The notes: generated by a model not told the origin, from the letters alone. 64,000 nucleotides of DNA from Isoetes taiwanensis (GCA_021234155.1 JAJEKV010000012.1:7716448-7780447); one strand, 5' to 3'. Shown: positions 10,599 to 22,735, numbered from the stretch's first letter. Numbers and translations: made by a program.

Positions 10599-12110
10599 TT
10601 ACAAAACAAAAGGAGATGAACAAAGTTCAAGTACCTCAAATCGATGTTCTTCAACCAAGAAGAGGCAAACTTCTTTTCCGGTACCTTCCTTCATAGCGTT
10701 TAATACCCCTAAAAGACAATCCCAAGACTGCGATCTCTTTTCCACATATAAAATTCCTAGACATTTATGCCCCTTCTTACTTTTTGGCTCTAACCAAGTC
10801 AACTCCATCTTTTTATCCTTTTCATTAACTGCATTAACTCAAGCATACCAGTAACCATCGAGTGATGCTAGATGTGGGGCATCACCCCGTTTTATTGCTT
10901 GAATTGCCACAACATCATCTACGAGAGGCCAAATTGGAACATTCTCGAAGAATATGTTGGACTGGCAAAGTAGATTCATGATTGAATGGCTCCATACTAG
11001 TAGCTAAGATAGGCATCCCACTTGGTTCATCAAGTTGAATTTTATTGTCTTGGATATGATATCTGTAGTAATTTGCTGCAAAATATACACTCGTTTCATC
11101 ACCCTGCTTATAAGAAAATGTATATCATCTTATCATACCATTGACAATCATTTGTATCTTTATTTTCTACCACAAACGTGTCACCCACTCTAAAAATTGG
11201 TTCCCTTATCAGGATAGACTTAAATTCTGAAACTTCACCCCTTGGAACCTCCATTAAAGAGTGAAGATCTTGGATAGCCCTTGCTTCATCTGGCATACAT
11301 TGCATTGTTTGGTGGAATCCAATCAATATACCTTTTTTAGAGATATAATCCTTCCATTCAATCATGTCATACCTATTGCATGATTCCCATAAGTCAATGG
11401 CAATGGGTTGAGACTTTTCATGAAGTATAATACCAGTGGAAAACACATTTTGATTGACATGTCTCAAAGCTGACTGCAACTGCATAGTAGCACGCTCTGG
11501 AGGCAACAAGCCATCATTGTCTAAACTTTTTAGATGAAAGATCCTAGAAAACAAGATACGGTTCTCCACACGGGCATAGGTCAATTCCATCTCTTTCTTA
11601 TTTGTATGCATTTGAATTAGTTTCGCAAATGTGCTCTCAAAGTAATGGCACCATGTAGCATCAGATGGACCTATCAGTTCTATATCATCCAAGATATGGC
11701 CTTCCCCAATCATATGCTCAAGAGGTGCTGTATTACGACCATAAAGAGCATTCCACTGCAGATGCCAAGCTTGCAATAACTTTCGAGTGGTACTGTTTCT
11801 TCAGACCACCCATTTGTTCTTGCAAAGTCATAGAAAATTCTAATAAGATCTGAAGCAATTTGAGAAATGGAAAAGTTCGATGCAGACACTAAATTCGCTG
11901 CCACATAGTTCGCATACCATTGGCAATAGAAGTGATGCTTCTGTGCCTTGAAGAAACCAAGGCATTTGAATGGATCTTTGGGGCACCTACCAGATTTCAT
12001 TTTATGTGTCTGAGTGCCAATCATGGTCTGCAACCTCTCCATAGCAACTTTTGCATTACCCTCCTCCTCTATCTGATCAAACATAAGCCTATGCTGAGTG
12101 AAACTGAGTG
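10599..12110 (-). pseudogene. Unrecognised multi-segment gene, apparently disrupted
   Basis: I do not recognise this protein. On the minus strand, frames 12084-11710 and 11776-11108 overlap and join by a one-step frame change near 11780. Together they read about 310 residues of balanced, protein-like composition (FYCQWYANYVAANL, then QAWHLQWNALYGRN, then TWCHYFESTFAKL, then FRVGDTFVVENKD). A stop follows at 11108, but a consensus-like acceptor (TATAAGCAG) just beyond it opens another coding-like segment starting GDETSVYFAANYYRY. After one more shift the text reads WPLVDDVVAIQAI and WYA-stop-VNAV, ending ELTWLEPKSKK. The pattern of an aromatic WYA(R)V followed by LTWLEP faintly recalls the DUF3444/Tudor-type folds of plant nuclear proteins, but this is weak. 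The middle part could equally be a transposon-encoded protein. It carries two frameshifts and one in-frame stop. Confidence 0.4.
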
Positions 12111-13980
12111 AAATTCTTCCCTCCTACTCTTTACGACTGCTACAATACATGGAGTTTCATTTTATCATGCTTCAACCTAGTAATATTACATTTATTATAG
12201 TACGGGGTTCAATATTTGGAGAATAACTATCATTGCGATTTGTTTCTAGAAGGTGTTAGAACATTGTTCTGCGGAGTTGGTAGGGACAAATGAAATGGAC
12301 AAGCAGTTGCAGTGTAAGATTAATGGTAGGATTGCAATTATTTGATTATAGGGGCATCTTAGTAGAGGAGAAAATATGAACACGTGCCTTCTATGCAATT
12401 GAAGGCTCATGCCCTTGATTAAGAAAGTTGTAGGATTAAAGCTATAGATGTTTGCAATAATAAAACAAATCTCGATGGCATACAATGACTATATTCCAAC
12501 TTAACTATAAGTCTAGGAAATTATAGTCTTAATGAACAAACAATGTAACATATCTATTTCTGCTACAGTAGAATCACTGTAGAAAAGGTATTGACCAAAA
12601 TTATGAAGATTCGTTGACTACACATTCGATAGCTCAATCCTTCCTTAGATCAGCATATACTCTGTAAAACTATCTGCAATCGGTCGATATCTCAATTACA
12701 ACTATTCACCTTGATCTATCTTAGTCGATCCTGCCGCTATGACGGACCGACAGTTTGAATTCTAAGTTGACTCCAACCCTAATATGGAAACTCGTATTAT
12801 TTGTCCTCTGCCATATATATAAGATGTAAACTTAGATAGTTCTATGATTCCAATAACCATATTAACTAGGTTAATTTAGACCATAAGAAGATAATGTTCT
12901 TTCTCAGCAAATACTATAGAACCACATGTGTCCCTGTATGCTGTTGATCTTGCACTGCTTTAACATGATCTCAATTCAACAAAAGTAACCTGCGATGAAT
13001 GATTAAATTGCCAGGTTATGGCAGATAATAGGTTTGAGGCATCTTCTTGAAAAGCCTGAGACTTCTTGTGAAAATAAAGAATGAAAAAATTGAGTAGGTT
13101 GTACAGTGAATAGGACCTTACAACAGGTTTTGTGCTAAGTTGCAAGTGAGCTAAATGCATATAAGTAAATGGGCATATTGAAAGCCATAAGTGAAATGAA
13201 TTTTATTTTGTGGCATTTTTATAACAAAGGCAATAAAAGGTTCTGCCCTTCTAGAGAAAGAAACAAAACAAAATGCTATGTTCATTGCAAATGTCTCAAA
13301 GACATTTAATTAAACAGGTGAAATCCATTTAAATGATGTAATGCAAAAGCAAGCCCATTGTAGACGTAGTATACCATAATGTTCAATCTAGAAAGAGGTT
13401 GCAAGAACTTTTTTTTTTTTTAATTTAAACTTGAAGGGCACATGCCAATATGTTATATTGCATAAGAAAGGTCTTGACCAAAGACATTGATCTCACGTCT
13501 CCATTTTATAGTAAAGAGAAATAATAAATAGCTTTCATGATCAGTATGAAGGATTGCATAGCCTGAATAGTTGCATGGGGATTTTTTTCAACACAAGGAT
13601 CGTAAGCGGACCACAATCTCTAGATTCAAAAGTCCAATAATATTTAAAAAAAATTATATCTAGAGCCAACATCATATTTGAGCTCCACATGACAAGCTTC
13701 GTCCACAACAAGGAAGAGTGCATGCCAACTTCAAATGCATCAACACAACAATGACCATTTTGAAATGTAGACATTCAATGCCATCTTGCCTTACCAACAA
13801 TTAATATCTTCCCAATGTGATGGCAATGCCTCCTCTCTCATAGAAGTTGCATAGGTACCCCTAATGGTTGGGTTGCGATAAGGTTTGTTGTAGATGATTT
13901 CACAACTTTTTTTAAAGGTTTGGAAAGGGGTTTTAATATTTAGGGGTTTGTGGGTAATAATTTGATATATTTAGATTTTA
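12111..13980. other. Intergenic
   Basis: No gene is recognised. Short open frames lack motifs, and composition is AT-rich with simple T and A runs. Confidence 0.5.
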
Positions 13981-14460
13981 GAAAGTAGGGTTCTTTCTCG
14001 TTTTGGTTGCGGTCCTCAAGGTCTGCGATTCATGCATCTGCCTCCTGGTCTGCAACCTGGACACAGAAGACCCAGTTCAGAAAGACCCTATTCAAATTGC
14101 CAGGGCTTTCTTGAACATGGCAATCCGTACTCTATTCTGTTGTGCTCCTCCTTGGAGTTTATTTTTGCCGAGCCTACCTTCAAATCTCGTTGTTGCTTCA
14201 TGTTTTGCTATTGACAGTGTGCTTTGTGAAGAATCAAACAGTATATTTCCGGTTTTGATTTGTTGGCAATGTGCTTTATGAAGAACCAAATTGTATAGTT
14301 CTTGTTAAGATTTTTTCAAAGCTTTATGAAGCGAGGGCTCAAGCAGGCTGTGTGGAGCATGCACTGCAAATACATGGCGGATTTTGTGTATTTGTTGTGT
14401 CTCAATGGTTTTGATGTATTTTATTTTTTTGAATGGTCAATTAATGAAAAATGAAAAAAA
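13981..14460 (+). other. Possible LINE 3' remnant
   Basis: The stretch ends GATGTATTTTATTTTTTTGA followed by A-rich sequence (to about 14460), which resembles the 3' tails of plant LINEs elsewhere in this window. No protein domain can be read and no target-site duplication was found, so the call is weak. Confidence 0.25.
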
Positions 14461-15245
14461 TGAACCCTAGGGTTTCGGGCGTCACGTTTGGCCGCTCATT
14501 TTCTCTTCTTCTATTGCAATGGAACAGTTAGGCTAATAGGGTTTCGAGTGCGGCTTTGCAGTGGCAGATCTTGGCGATTTAGAAGTGCTCAGGTTGCAGT
14601 AGACCTAATGCAAGTCGGATATGGAAAGGACTAAGATTAGGGGTTGAAGAAGCGGTTATGGCGGCATCTGAACCTTCTTTTTAAAGCATGATAGCACATT
14701 CGTAAGGGAATTTTTGTCGTGCGGTGTTACAATTCAATTCTTTACAATTATCTACCTATATTCAGGTGACAACTTCTATTTTTTCTGTGAGGTCATGTCT
14801 ATTCTGAATGCAAAGTGTCATTTCAGAGGATTTACGGTTATGTATGATGGTTCTTCGATAGACACATAATACTATTGCAACAAAATATTTCATGATATGC
14901 GTTACAGATCACTGGCAATGATATGTTGTTTTGATGCTTTTCAACAAACATCTGGACCTCATTTCAGGTAGTCAGCCAAATAGTCTAAGTTTTGAAAAAG
15001 CAAAGAGAACTGATTTAATGTTGCTTACAACAGGATTGAGTACATCACGACTTTGTATTACATTTGAAAAAGGTATGTTGCTTTAAATATTCTATTGCTT
15101 ACCAACTTAGAAATGAATCTACTGCTAATAGAAAATCCCGATTCTTTACAGTTTTTTAATTTACTTCCTACTATTTTCTTGTATGTTGTTGATGGTTCTA
15201 GTATTTAAAACCCAGAGGCCAACATTTTTTGAACCTTGACGATTC

Positions 15246-16578
15246 TTGAGGTATGTGGCATATTATAGATACTCTAGCCTAGCGACAAGCCGTATCCGTG
15301 CTTCACCACCACCAAACCAGGCAGTTGAGGAGCACTGGAAACAGGTTCAAGCAATGGCAGTGGGCAACAGAGCTCGAATTCCTTGCTTGGCAGAGGAAAT
15401 GCAGGCCTCCGCACCCAAATTGCTCAAGAGGCAGCTGGCTACTGAAAAACAGCGTATTTCCAGCATGGAGACCCGCATACAGCACCCGGAAGATGGCCTT
15501 CGCCTAATGCACTCTAAAAGGCAGAAGGACAAGAAGAGTATTGCTGACATGCAGGCCCGCATGGATTCCTTGTACACCGCCATTGAAACTATGACACAGG
15601 ACAAGCAACGTGTTGATCAGGAGACAATGGCAACCATCTGCCGCCTTCGATCAGAGGCTGAGGAGGCTGCTACTGTGATGCGAAAAGTCCAGGTCGCTTT
15701 TAAAGAGAGCCAGTCACAATTGAGAGCCCTTCAGACTAGGGTCGAGACACAAGAAGTGGCCTCATCTGCAATGAACCCTATGCTGGACTCTCGCTTGTAG
15801 AAACTGGAGCATAGCTCCGCAGCTCAAGATCGGAAGGTGCAGGAGCTGAGGGCAGCCATCGCTGAACAAGGCAAGGGCCTCAGTGCAGAGTCTCATGAGC
15901 AATTGCAGTGGTGCATGCGTGAATTGACAAGGCAGCAACAATTTTAGCAGGAGCTAAGCTCCCGGCTTCAAGAAGGAGAGACCACTATACCTGCCACGGC
16001 AGTCCCACCTGCCCAAGAGTCTGCAAGGCGTCAGCCAGGGCCGTCTAATACTGCACCCTCAAGCCGCTCCATGCCACCCCCGCCCCAACGTAGGCCACAG
16101 CCTATGCCCTGCCGACAGCAAACAACTCATGTTGTGCCGGGCAGGATTGACCCAACAATCAGAGAGCTCCAGGAGCTGAGGCTGAGAAGCCACAATGTGG
16201 TGGTACGTCCCTCCAAATGTTGATTCTTGCTCGAGTGACATTCCCCATGCCGGTACACATTATTAGGGCGAGACGCCATGGCGTCCAGTGCCCAGACCAC
16301 CCACGGGTAGTCACGTTCACCGTACGAGATGCGCAAGTGAAAGCAGCCATCCTGCGCCAGGGTAGGCAGCTAAAGGGAACTGCCATGTATAGACCTGACC
16401 CCGGCCCAACAAGAAGACCGCAGGCACGAGTTGGCCAAAGTTAAAAGCACTCACAGACAGGGAGGAGCTGCAGGATTGATTCGGGGCAAGATGCAAATTT
16501 TTAGGCTGCCAAATGCTGCTACGAATCCTGCTAACCCTCCAGCAGCCCCTGGCCAGGCCACTGCTTCGCCTGCTACAG
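15246..16578 (+). pseudogene. LINE ORF1-like protein (coiled coil plus RNA-binding region), broken
   Basis: The frame 15246-15800 encodes a long charged coiled coil (about residues 40-170, rich in Glu, Gln, Lys and Arg), then a stop. The same frame continues to about 16220 with more coiled coil (KVQELRAAIAEQ), a Pro/Arg/Ser-rich linker and RSHNVVV, which in LINE-1-type ORF1 proteins begins the RRM. A shifted frame gives VVTFTVRDAQVKAAILRQGR and then, after another shift, DLTPAQQEDRRHELAKVK and GKMQIF. That order (coiled coil, RRM with a lone aliphatic strand, then a DLTP-type C-terminal domain) is the known layout of L1 ORF1p, an RNA chaperone that coats the transcript. At least two frame breaks and one stop are present. 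The gene runs straight into the minisatellite at 16579. It may belong to the LINE family at 20.9-26.0 kb. Confidence 0.55.
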
Positions 16579-19139
16579 CCACCTAGGCTCCAACGTGCCA
16601 CCTAGGCTCCAACGTGCCACCTAGGCTCGAACATGCCAAGGTGGCTCAGACATGCCACCTAGGCTCCAACATGCCAAGGTGGCTCAAACATCCCACCTAG
16701 GCTCCAACATGCCACCTAGGCTCAAACATGTCAAGGTGGCTTAAACATGCCACGTGGTGATCCAACATGCCACCTAGGCTCCAACATGCCAAGGTGGCTC
16801 AAACATGCCACCTAGGCTCCAACATGCCACCTAGGCTCAAACATGCCAAGGTGCCTCAAACATGCCAAGGTGGCTCAAACATGCCATGCGCTCAAACATG
16901 CCATGCGAGCTCCAACATGCCACCTAGGCTCCAACATGCCAAGGTGGCTCAACCATGCCAAGGTGCTCAAACATGCCACCTAGGCTCAAACATACCAAGG
17001 TGGCTCAAACATGACACCTAGGCTCCAACATGCCACCTAGGCTCAAACATGCCAAGGCAGCTAAAACATGCCACGCAGGCTCCAACATGCCAAGGTGGCT
17101 CACAACATGCCACCTAGGCTCCAACATGCTAAGGTTGGGTCAAACATGCCACCTAGGCTCCAACATACCAAGGTTGACTCAAACATGCCACTTAGGCTGC
17201 CACCTAGACTCAAACATGCGAAGGTGGCTCAAACATGCCACGTGGGCTCCAAATCCCACCTAGGCTCAAACATGCCAAGGTTTCTCAAACATGCCGTCTA
17301 GGCTCCAACATGCCACCTAAGCTCAAACTTGCCAAGGTGGCTCAGACATGCCACGTAGGCTCCAACATGCCAAGGTGGCTCAAACATCCCACCTAGGCTC
17401 CAACATGCCACCTAGGCTCAAACATATCAAGGTGGCTCAAGCATGCCACGTGGGGCTCCAACATGCCACCTAGGCTCCAACATGTCAAGGTGGCTCAAAC
17501 ATGCCACCTAGGCTCCAACATGCCACCTAGGCTCAAACATGCCAAGGTGCCTCAAACATGCCAAGGTGGCTCAAAGATACCATGCGGGCTCCAACATGCC
17601 ACCTAGGCTCCAACATGCCAAGGTGGCTCAAACATGCCAAGGTGCTCAAACATGCCATCTAAGCTCAAACATACCAAGGTGTCTCAAACATGTCACCTAG
17701 GCTCCAACATGCCACCTAGGCTCAAACATGCCAAGGAAGCTCAAACATGCCACACAGGCTCCAAAATGCCAAGGTGGCTCACAACATGCCACCTAGGCTC
17801 CAACATGCCAAGGTTGGCTCAAATATGCCACCTAGGCTCCAAAATGCCAAGGTTGGAACAAACATGCCACCTAGGCTCAAACATGCCAAGGTGGCTCAAA
17901 CATGACACGTGGGCTCTAACATGCCACCTAGGCTCCAACATGCCAAGGTGGCTCGAACATGCCAAGGTGCTCAAACATGCCACCTAGGCTCCAACATGCC
18001 AAGGTGGCTCAAACATGCCACGCAGGCTCCGACATGCCACGTAGGCTCCAACATGCCAAGGTGGCTCAGACATGCCACGTGGGCTCCAACATGCCACCTA
18101 GGCTCCAACATGACAAGGTGTCTCAAACATGCCACCTAGCCTCCAACATGCCACCTAGGCTCAAACATGCCAAGGTGGCTCAGACATGCCACCTAGGCTC
18201 CAACATGCCAAGGTGGCTCAAACATCCCACCTAAGCTCCAAGATGCCACCTAGGCTCAAACATATCAAGGTGGCTCAAGCATGCCATGTGGGCTCCAACA
18301 TGCCACCTAGGCTCAAACATGCCTCCTAGGCTCCAACATGCCACCTAGGCTCAAACATGCCAAGGTGGCTCAAATATGCCATGCAGGCTCCAACATGCCA
18401 CGTAGGCTCCAACATGCCAAGGTGGCTCAAACATGCGACATGGGCTCCAACATGCCACTTAGGCTCCAACATGCCAATGTGTCTCAAACATGCCACCTAG
18501 GCTCCAACATGCCAAGGTGGCTCAAGCATGCCAGCTAGTCTCCAACAAGCCACCTAGGCTCAAATATGTCAAGGTGGCTCAAACATGCCAAGCTGGCTCA
18601 AACATGCCACGCGGGCTCCAAGGCCACCTAAGCTCCAACATGCCAAGGTGGCTCAAATATGGCACGTGGGGCTCCAACATGCCACCTAGGCTCCAACATG
18701 CCAAGGTGGCTCAAACATGCCACCTAGGCTCAAACATGCCAAGGTGGCTCAATATGCCAAGGTGGCTCAAACATGCCATGCGGGCTCGAACATGCCACCT
18801 AGGCTCCAACAGGCCAATGTGGCTCAAACATGCCAAGGTGGCTCAAACATGCCAAGGTGCTCAAACATTCCACCTAGGCTCCAACATGCCAAGGTGGCTC
18901 AAACATGTCACCTAGGCTCCAACATGCCACCTAGGCTCGAACATGCGAAGGCAACTCAAACATGCCACGCAGGCTCCAACATGCTAAGGTGGCTCACAAC
19001 ATGCCACCTAGGCTCAAACATGCCAAGGTGGTTCAAACATGCCAAGGTGGTTCAAACATGCCACACGAGCTCCAACATGCCACATAGACTCAAACATGTA
19101 AAGGTGGCTAAAATGTGCCACATAGACTCCAAAATGTGA
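16579..19139. repeat. 19-bp minisatellite, about 130 units in two alternating types
   Basis: The array is built from 19-bp monomers of two main kinds: CCACCTAGGCTCCAACATG and CCAAGGTGGCTCAAACATG. CCACCTAGG and CCAAGGTGG are near reverse complements, so neighbouring monomers can pair. About 2560 bp divided by 19 gives roughly 135 monomers. Point variants and occasional 1-3 bp slips are common, with no higher-order unit that I could fix. Because 19 is not a multiple of three, three monomers make a 57-bp, 19-residue peptide repeat around MPPRLQHAKVAQTCHLGSN, so open frames up to 141 codons appear. I regard these as by-products rather than genes. Confidence 0.95.
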
Positions 19140-19204
19140 ACACCTGGTGGATCCGACCCTCTTGGCCTCTTCTCCTTTGCGGCCCTTTTGTCCCTTCTAG
19201 TTCC

Positions 19205-19462
19205 TTGCCCTTGTGTTTGTCTTCCCATTTTCTTCACCTCCTCTATTTTGTAATCGTCTGTCTGATCGGCTCTCTAATTCTTCGATTCACTCCCAAACGA
19301 GAAAATCAAACGATAAGCTACATAGATGCCCTGTTTCATGTAGCTTCTGTTACCACCGTCACAGGGCTGGCAAGCATCAATCCGGAATGGCTAAATCCGG
19401 CGGATTCTGTTGTTTTAATGGCGCTTATGCCTTTGGGCAGTCAAATCATGCTTTTGGATTGA
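19205..19462 (+). pseudogene. HKT/TrkH-type cation transporter fragment
   Basis: The plus-strand frame reads one hydrophobic helix (FLHLLYFVIVCLIGSLIL), a short basic turn (RFTPKRENQ), then IDALFHVASVTTVTGLASI and VVLMALMPLGSQIML. This is the arrangement at the start of Trk/HKT potassium and sodium transporters: TM1, then a pore loop with the T-V-T-G-L selectivity motif, then TM2 with a G-S/G-Q-I motif. Plant HKTs often have S-S-M or V-S-G at the filter, while VTGL is the older Trk form. Only this first unit remains; the frame ends at 19462 and what follows is unrelated. It directly follows the minisatellite, so it is an isolated gene fragment, possibly carried by a transposon. Confidence 0.5.
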
Positions 19463-19621
19463 TTTTACACAACGAACCATTTGTGGTAGCCGGTAATTTT
19501 CCTTTGCTTTTGCATTTGCGGCTATACTGGAATTTGTTTTTGGATACAAACCATTTTTACCTTGCATTTTTTAGACCATTTCCAGCAGACCAGTTCCGGA
19601 ATGGATCTTAAGTAGACTATT

Positions 19622-19860
19622 TCCAGCAGGGTTCTTTTGGTGCAAGGCTTTCTTCTTGCTCCTGCAGCTATATCAACTTCTTGTGAGTTGTGTTTTCTGT
19701 TTTTCTTATGTTTAACAATTCTTGTGAGTTGTGTTTTCTGTTTCTTTTCCTATAGGGTTCTTTTGGTGTAAGCCTTTCTTCTTGCTCCTGCAGTTATATC
19801 TAGTTCTTGTGAGTTCTGTGTTTATCTTTCTGTTTCTTTTTTCTTAAGTTCAAGGGCTTA
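19622..19860. repeat. Local direct repeats
   Basis: AGGGTTCTTTTGGTG followed by CTTTCTTCTTGCTCCTGCAG occurs at 19628 and again at 19755, each followed by TTCTTGTGAGTT. The last motif is also present a third time near 19719. No coding sequence is seen. A further short repeat (TTGGCAGCAACATATTCT, twice) lies at 20190-20250. Confidence 0.8.
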
Positions 19861-20499
19861 ATAGCTTTGTGTGCAGGAAGAAGATATGGCTTTCTTTAGA
19901 TTGGCAGCGTATAATTGATTTAAAGGAACAAGTTATTGAAGAAAGAAGATACTGGTATCTCCCTCCTTATATTTTTTTTTAAATCATATTTGTCCTTTTG
20001 CTTTCACATTGATCTATATGGAAGCCCCCTGTTTTTCATCCCATGTTTTTAGAACATAAAGCGAATTGTCATTTGAAATATGTTGCAGAACATAAAGCGG
20101 GCAGATTGGGATTGGAATATGCTGCAGATTGGTCTTTGTTACAATCTGAATTACTTATCTCAACTTGCTTCTATGCTTGAGCTCGCCACATTTTTGGCAG
20201 CAACATATTCTCCCAATACTTTGCCACATTATTGGCAGCAACATATTCTTCCAATGCTGCAACATTGCTACTGTATGCTTTGAAAACAACAAGAAGTTAA
20301 AGAAGTTATGTAATACTTCAAATTGGGAATATATACTATGTTTACTTTTTAAAACAATGCAAAATTCCTTTGTTTTTAGTGTAATTCTCTTTCCTCGTGA
20401 CAACCGAAAACAATTGTATTTCTTAAGTTTCTTATATTTATTGTTTTTGTTTGAATGCAACAAATTATTTCTTTAAAACTACATTAAAAAGTATGTGTT

Positions 20500-20903
20500 A
20501 TTGTACAAAAAACAACACGTGGAAGGATGAAAATAACATGTGGACAATTGAAGAAAAACTATGCTAAAGATGTTACATATGAAGACCATGCATATTATTT
20601 AGGTGAAGGCCACGTCTAAAAACTATGTGTCGTTTTTGTTTCTGAGCGAAAACCACACATAAAACTATGCGTTGTTTCTCTATAAAAACTACGGGGAAAA
20701 CCACACATAAAAATTACGCATTGTTTTTGTCTAAAATCCACGCATGAAAACTACACGTCTTTTGTGTGTGAAAAACCACACTAAAAAAATACGCGTTGTT
20801 TCTAGCATTTTCGGAACATTACAACACATGGTCTTTATGTGTTGTTTTTTTGCAAAAAAGACAGCAAAAAACAACACATAGAGCAGATTTTGGGGTTATA
20901 GTG
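20500..20903. mobile_element. CACTA-like terminus with subterminal repeats
   Basis: About 400 bp are filled with variants of ACAACACAT, CCACACATAAAAACTA and CGCGTTGTTT in both orientations. The block ends in GGGGTTATAGTG at 20903, that is, a TAGTG terminus whose reverse complement CACTATAACC is a usual CACTA end. The opposite terminus was not found, so this is one end or a decayed copy. Confidence 0.5.
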
Positions 20904-20929
20904 ATTGGATTATGAACATGCAGGGGCTT

Positions 20930-22703
20930 ATGCCCAGATGCTTATAGGGCTTTGGGATAAGTCGCCCGCGACGGACCTCCAGGAACACAACATTCCCATG
21001 TAATCAATGGTTTGATCGCGAGTGCAAGGAACACAAACGCCGGGTTCGCCAAGTCACGCACCGCGCTTTAAGCCCACATGCAATCGACAAGACCGCATCT
21101 TCCTTAAAGCTAAGAAAGCCGGTACATTCGCGGCGATCAAAGGGAAATGTTTTACCTCCCGGAACGTCACCCCAGGACCTTTCGGGCGAAGGGTTCTTAG
21201 AAAGCCAAGATGGCTCACAGGGAATATTACCCCGGCGGTGGAGGCAATACTTGCAACTTGACTATACAACCCTCGGGGTGCACATGCAAAGCATTACCCC
21301 GCAAGAAGGCCCGGTCTTTGGAAATCACAAATTCGGTCGTGGAACAAGGCTTACGGCGTCTTGCCAATGGGAAAGCCCTGACACGGATGGTATGCGTGCG
21401 TAATTGCTTAAGTGGGTAGGGCCGTCCATAATATCGGTCTTGTGCCTTGTTCAACAAGGCATTACAGAAGGCTTCCATTTGCAGTGGACCAATAGCGAGT
21501 TGTTCCCATCTATAGCTGGGTGACCCACCTTCGCCCTAGCCAATTCTTGAACAATCATGGTGATTCGATGTTTGCAAAACCGCTGGCGGGATTCTCGAAA
21601 GCAAAGCGGTTGACGGGCCGGGCGAGGCAAAGAGGTGCGAGCCCTCATCCGCAGTGATTCAGACCTCGGCACTCAACCATTGACCACATCTTCACGTTGC
21701 AAACTCTGGTTGAAGACAGCAGGAACCGCCGTCAGGATCTATATTGTTGCTTTGTGGATTTTGCGCGGCGTTTGACACTGTGCCTCGGGGAAAAACTATG
21801 GGCAAGATTGCGGCGGTACCGGGGTTCTGTAGATTTGTAGAATGCGATTAGCACAAAGCTATATGAAAGATGCTCAGGTCGGTTGCAGCCGACAAGCCAA
21901 CCATTTGATAGTAGTATCGGGGTTCGTCAGGGATGCCCTCTCTCCCCAACATTGTTTGGGCTTTACATTGATCAATTGGAGAGCTGGCTTGCTGATAATG
22001 GGGGCGATGGAGCTCACCTTCTCTACCAGATCATCAGACAGTTAATATATACTGATGATGTGGACCTCCTAGCTTACACACCAGCAGATATGCAACGACA
22101 TCTCGATGCCCTGGACACATTCCGCCAAGCGACTGATATGCGCGTTAACCTGGCCAAGACTAAGGTGGTTTTCATATCATCTTCACGTCAGCCGAGGATC
22201 CCCTCCTTCAATTACCGAGGGCAGAATGTGGAAATAGCATCCACATACAAATATTTGGGAGTGGAGTTTCCTTCTACTATGCACTGAGACACATCCATAC
22301 GGCTACGAGTGACGGCGGGCTAGAAGACACTATATGGAATGTGAAACAATAGTCATGGAGCGGAGTTGTATGATTGGGCCCATCAGTCACACCAGTTCAA
22401 GATCTTAGTGGAGCCTGTCCTTTTATACGGGGTTGAAGTGTGGGGCCCAGTAGTATCCCTCGCTACTTGGAATGACTTGGAGCAGGTGCAGAAAGCCTTC
22501 TTAGTACGAGCACTAGGGGTGAAGTCCACAATCCCATATCAAATTCTACTGCAGGAGCCAGGATTCTTGCCTCTTCAGAGGGCGGCCCTTGATCGCCACA
22601 TTGTCTATTTTCAGAAGGTGGTCAATATGGACGATGCTCGTCTCCCTAAACTAGCTTATATCATGGCAATGGGGCCGCAGCGCCTCAAGGCCTGCTAGAG
22701 GAG
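20930..22703 (+). mobile_element. LINE A, reverse transcriptase region, first part
   Basis: The translation across several frame breaks gives WFDRECKEHKR near 21010, then reverse-transcriptase motifs: TIDHIFTLQTLVEDSRNRRQ (block 2, from 21680), FVDFAR (block A), GVRQGCPLSPTLFGLYIDQL (from 21922), the catalytic YTDDVDLL (usually YADD, near 22050) and NLAKTKVVF (from 22148), then VLLYGVEVWG near 22420. This type, with GLYIDQLE and QRHLDAL, is unlike classical plant L1 and nearer to RTE/Dualen-like non-LTR elements, but that placement is from memory. The tail lies at 25.3-26.0 kb beyond an inserted transposon. Frameshifts at 21.7-21.9 kb may be sequence errors. Confidence 0.8.
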
Positions 22704-22735
22704 CAAGGTGACCTAGCAAACGCACTAATGACCTG
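22704..22735 (+). repeat. Left terminal inverted repeat of the MULE-like element
   Basis: It starts CAAGGTGACCTAGCAAACG and matches the reverse complement of 25256-25287 at 29 of 32 positions. Confidence 0.85.

Noticed and set aside
16579-19139. CRISPR-like array
   Set aside because: Monomers are 19 bp, head-to-tail and without unique spacers, in a plant nuclear context. It is a minisatellite.
16767-19139. Series of plus-strand ORFs of 66-141 codons with MPPRLQHAKVAQ repeats
   Set aside because: They arise from the 19-bp repeat read in shifting frame, and have no start context or conserved neighbour.
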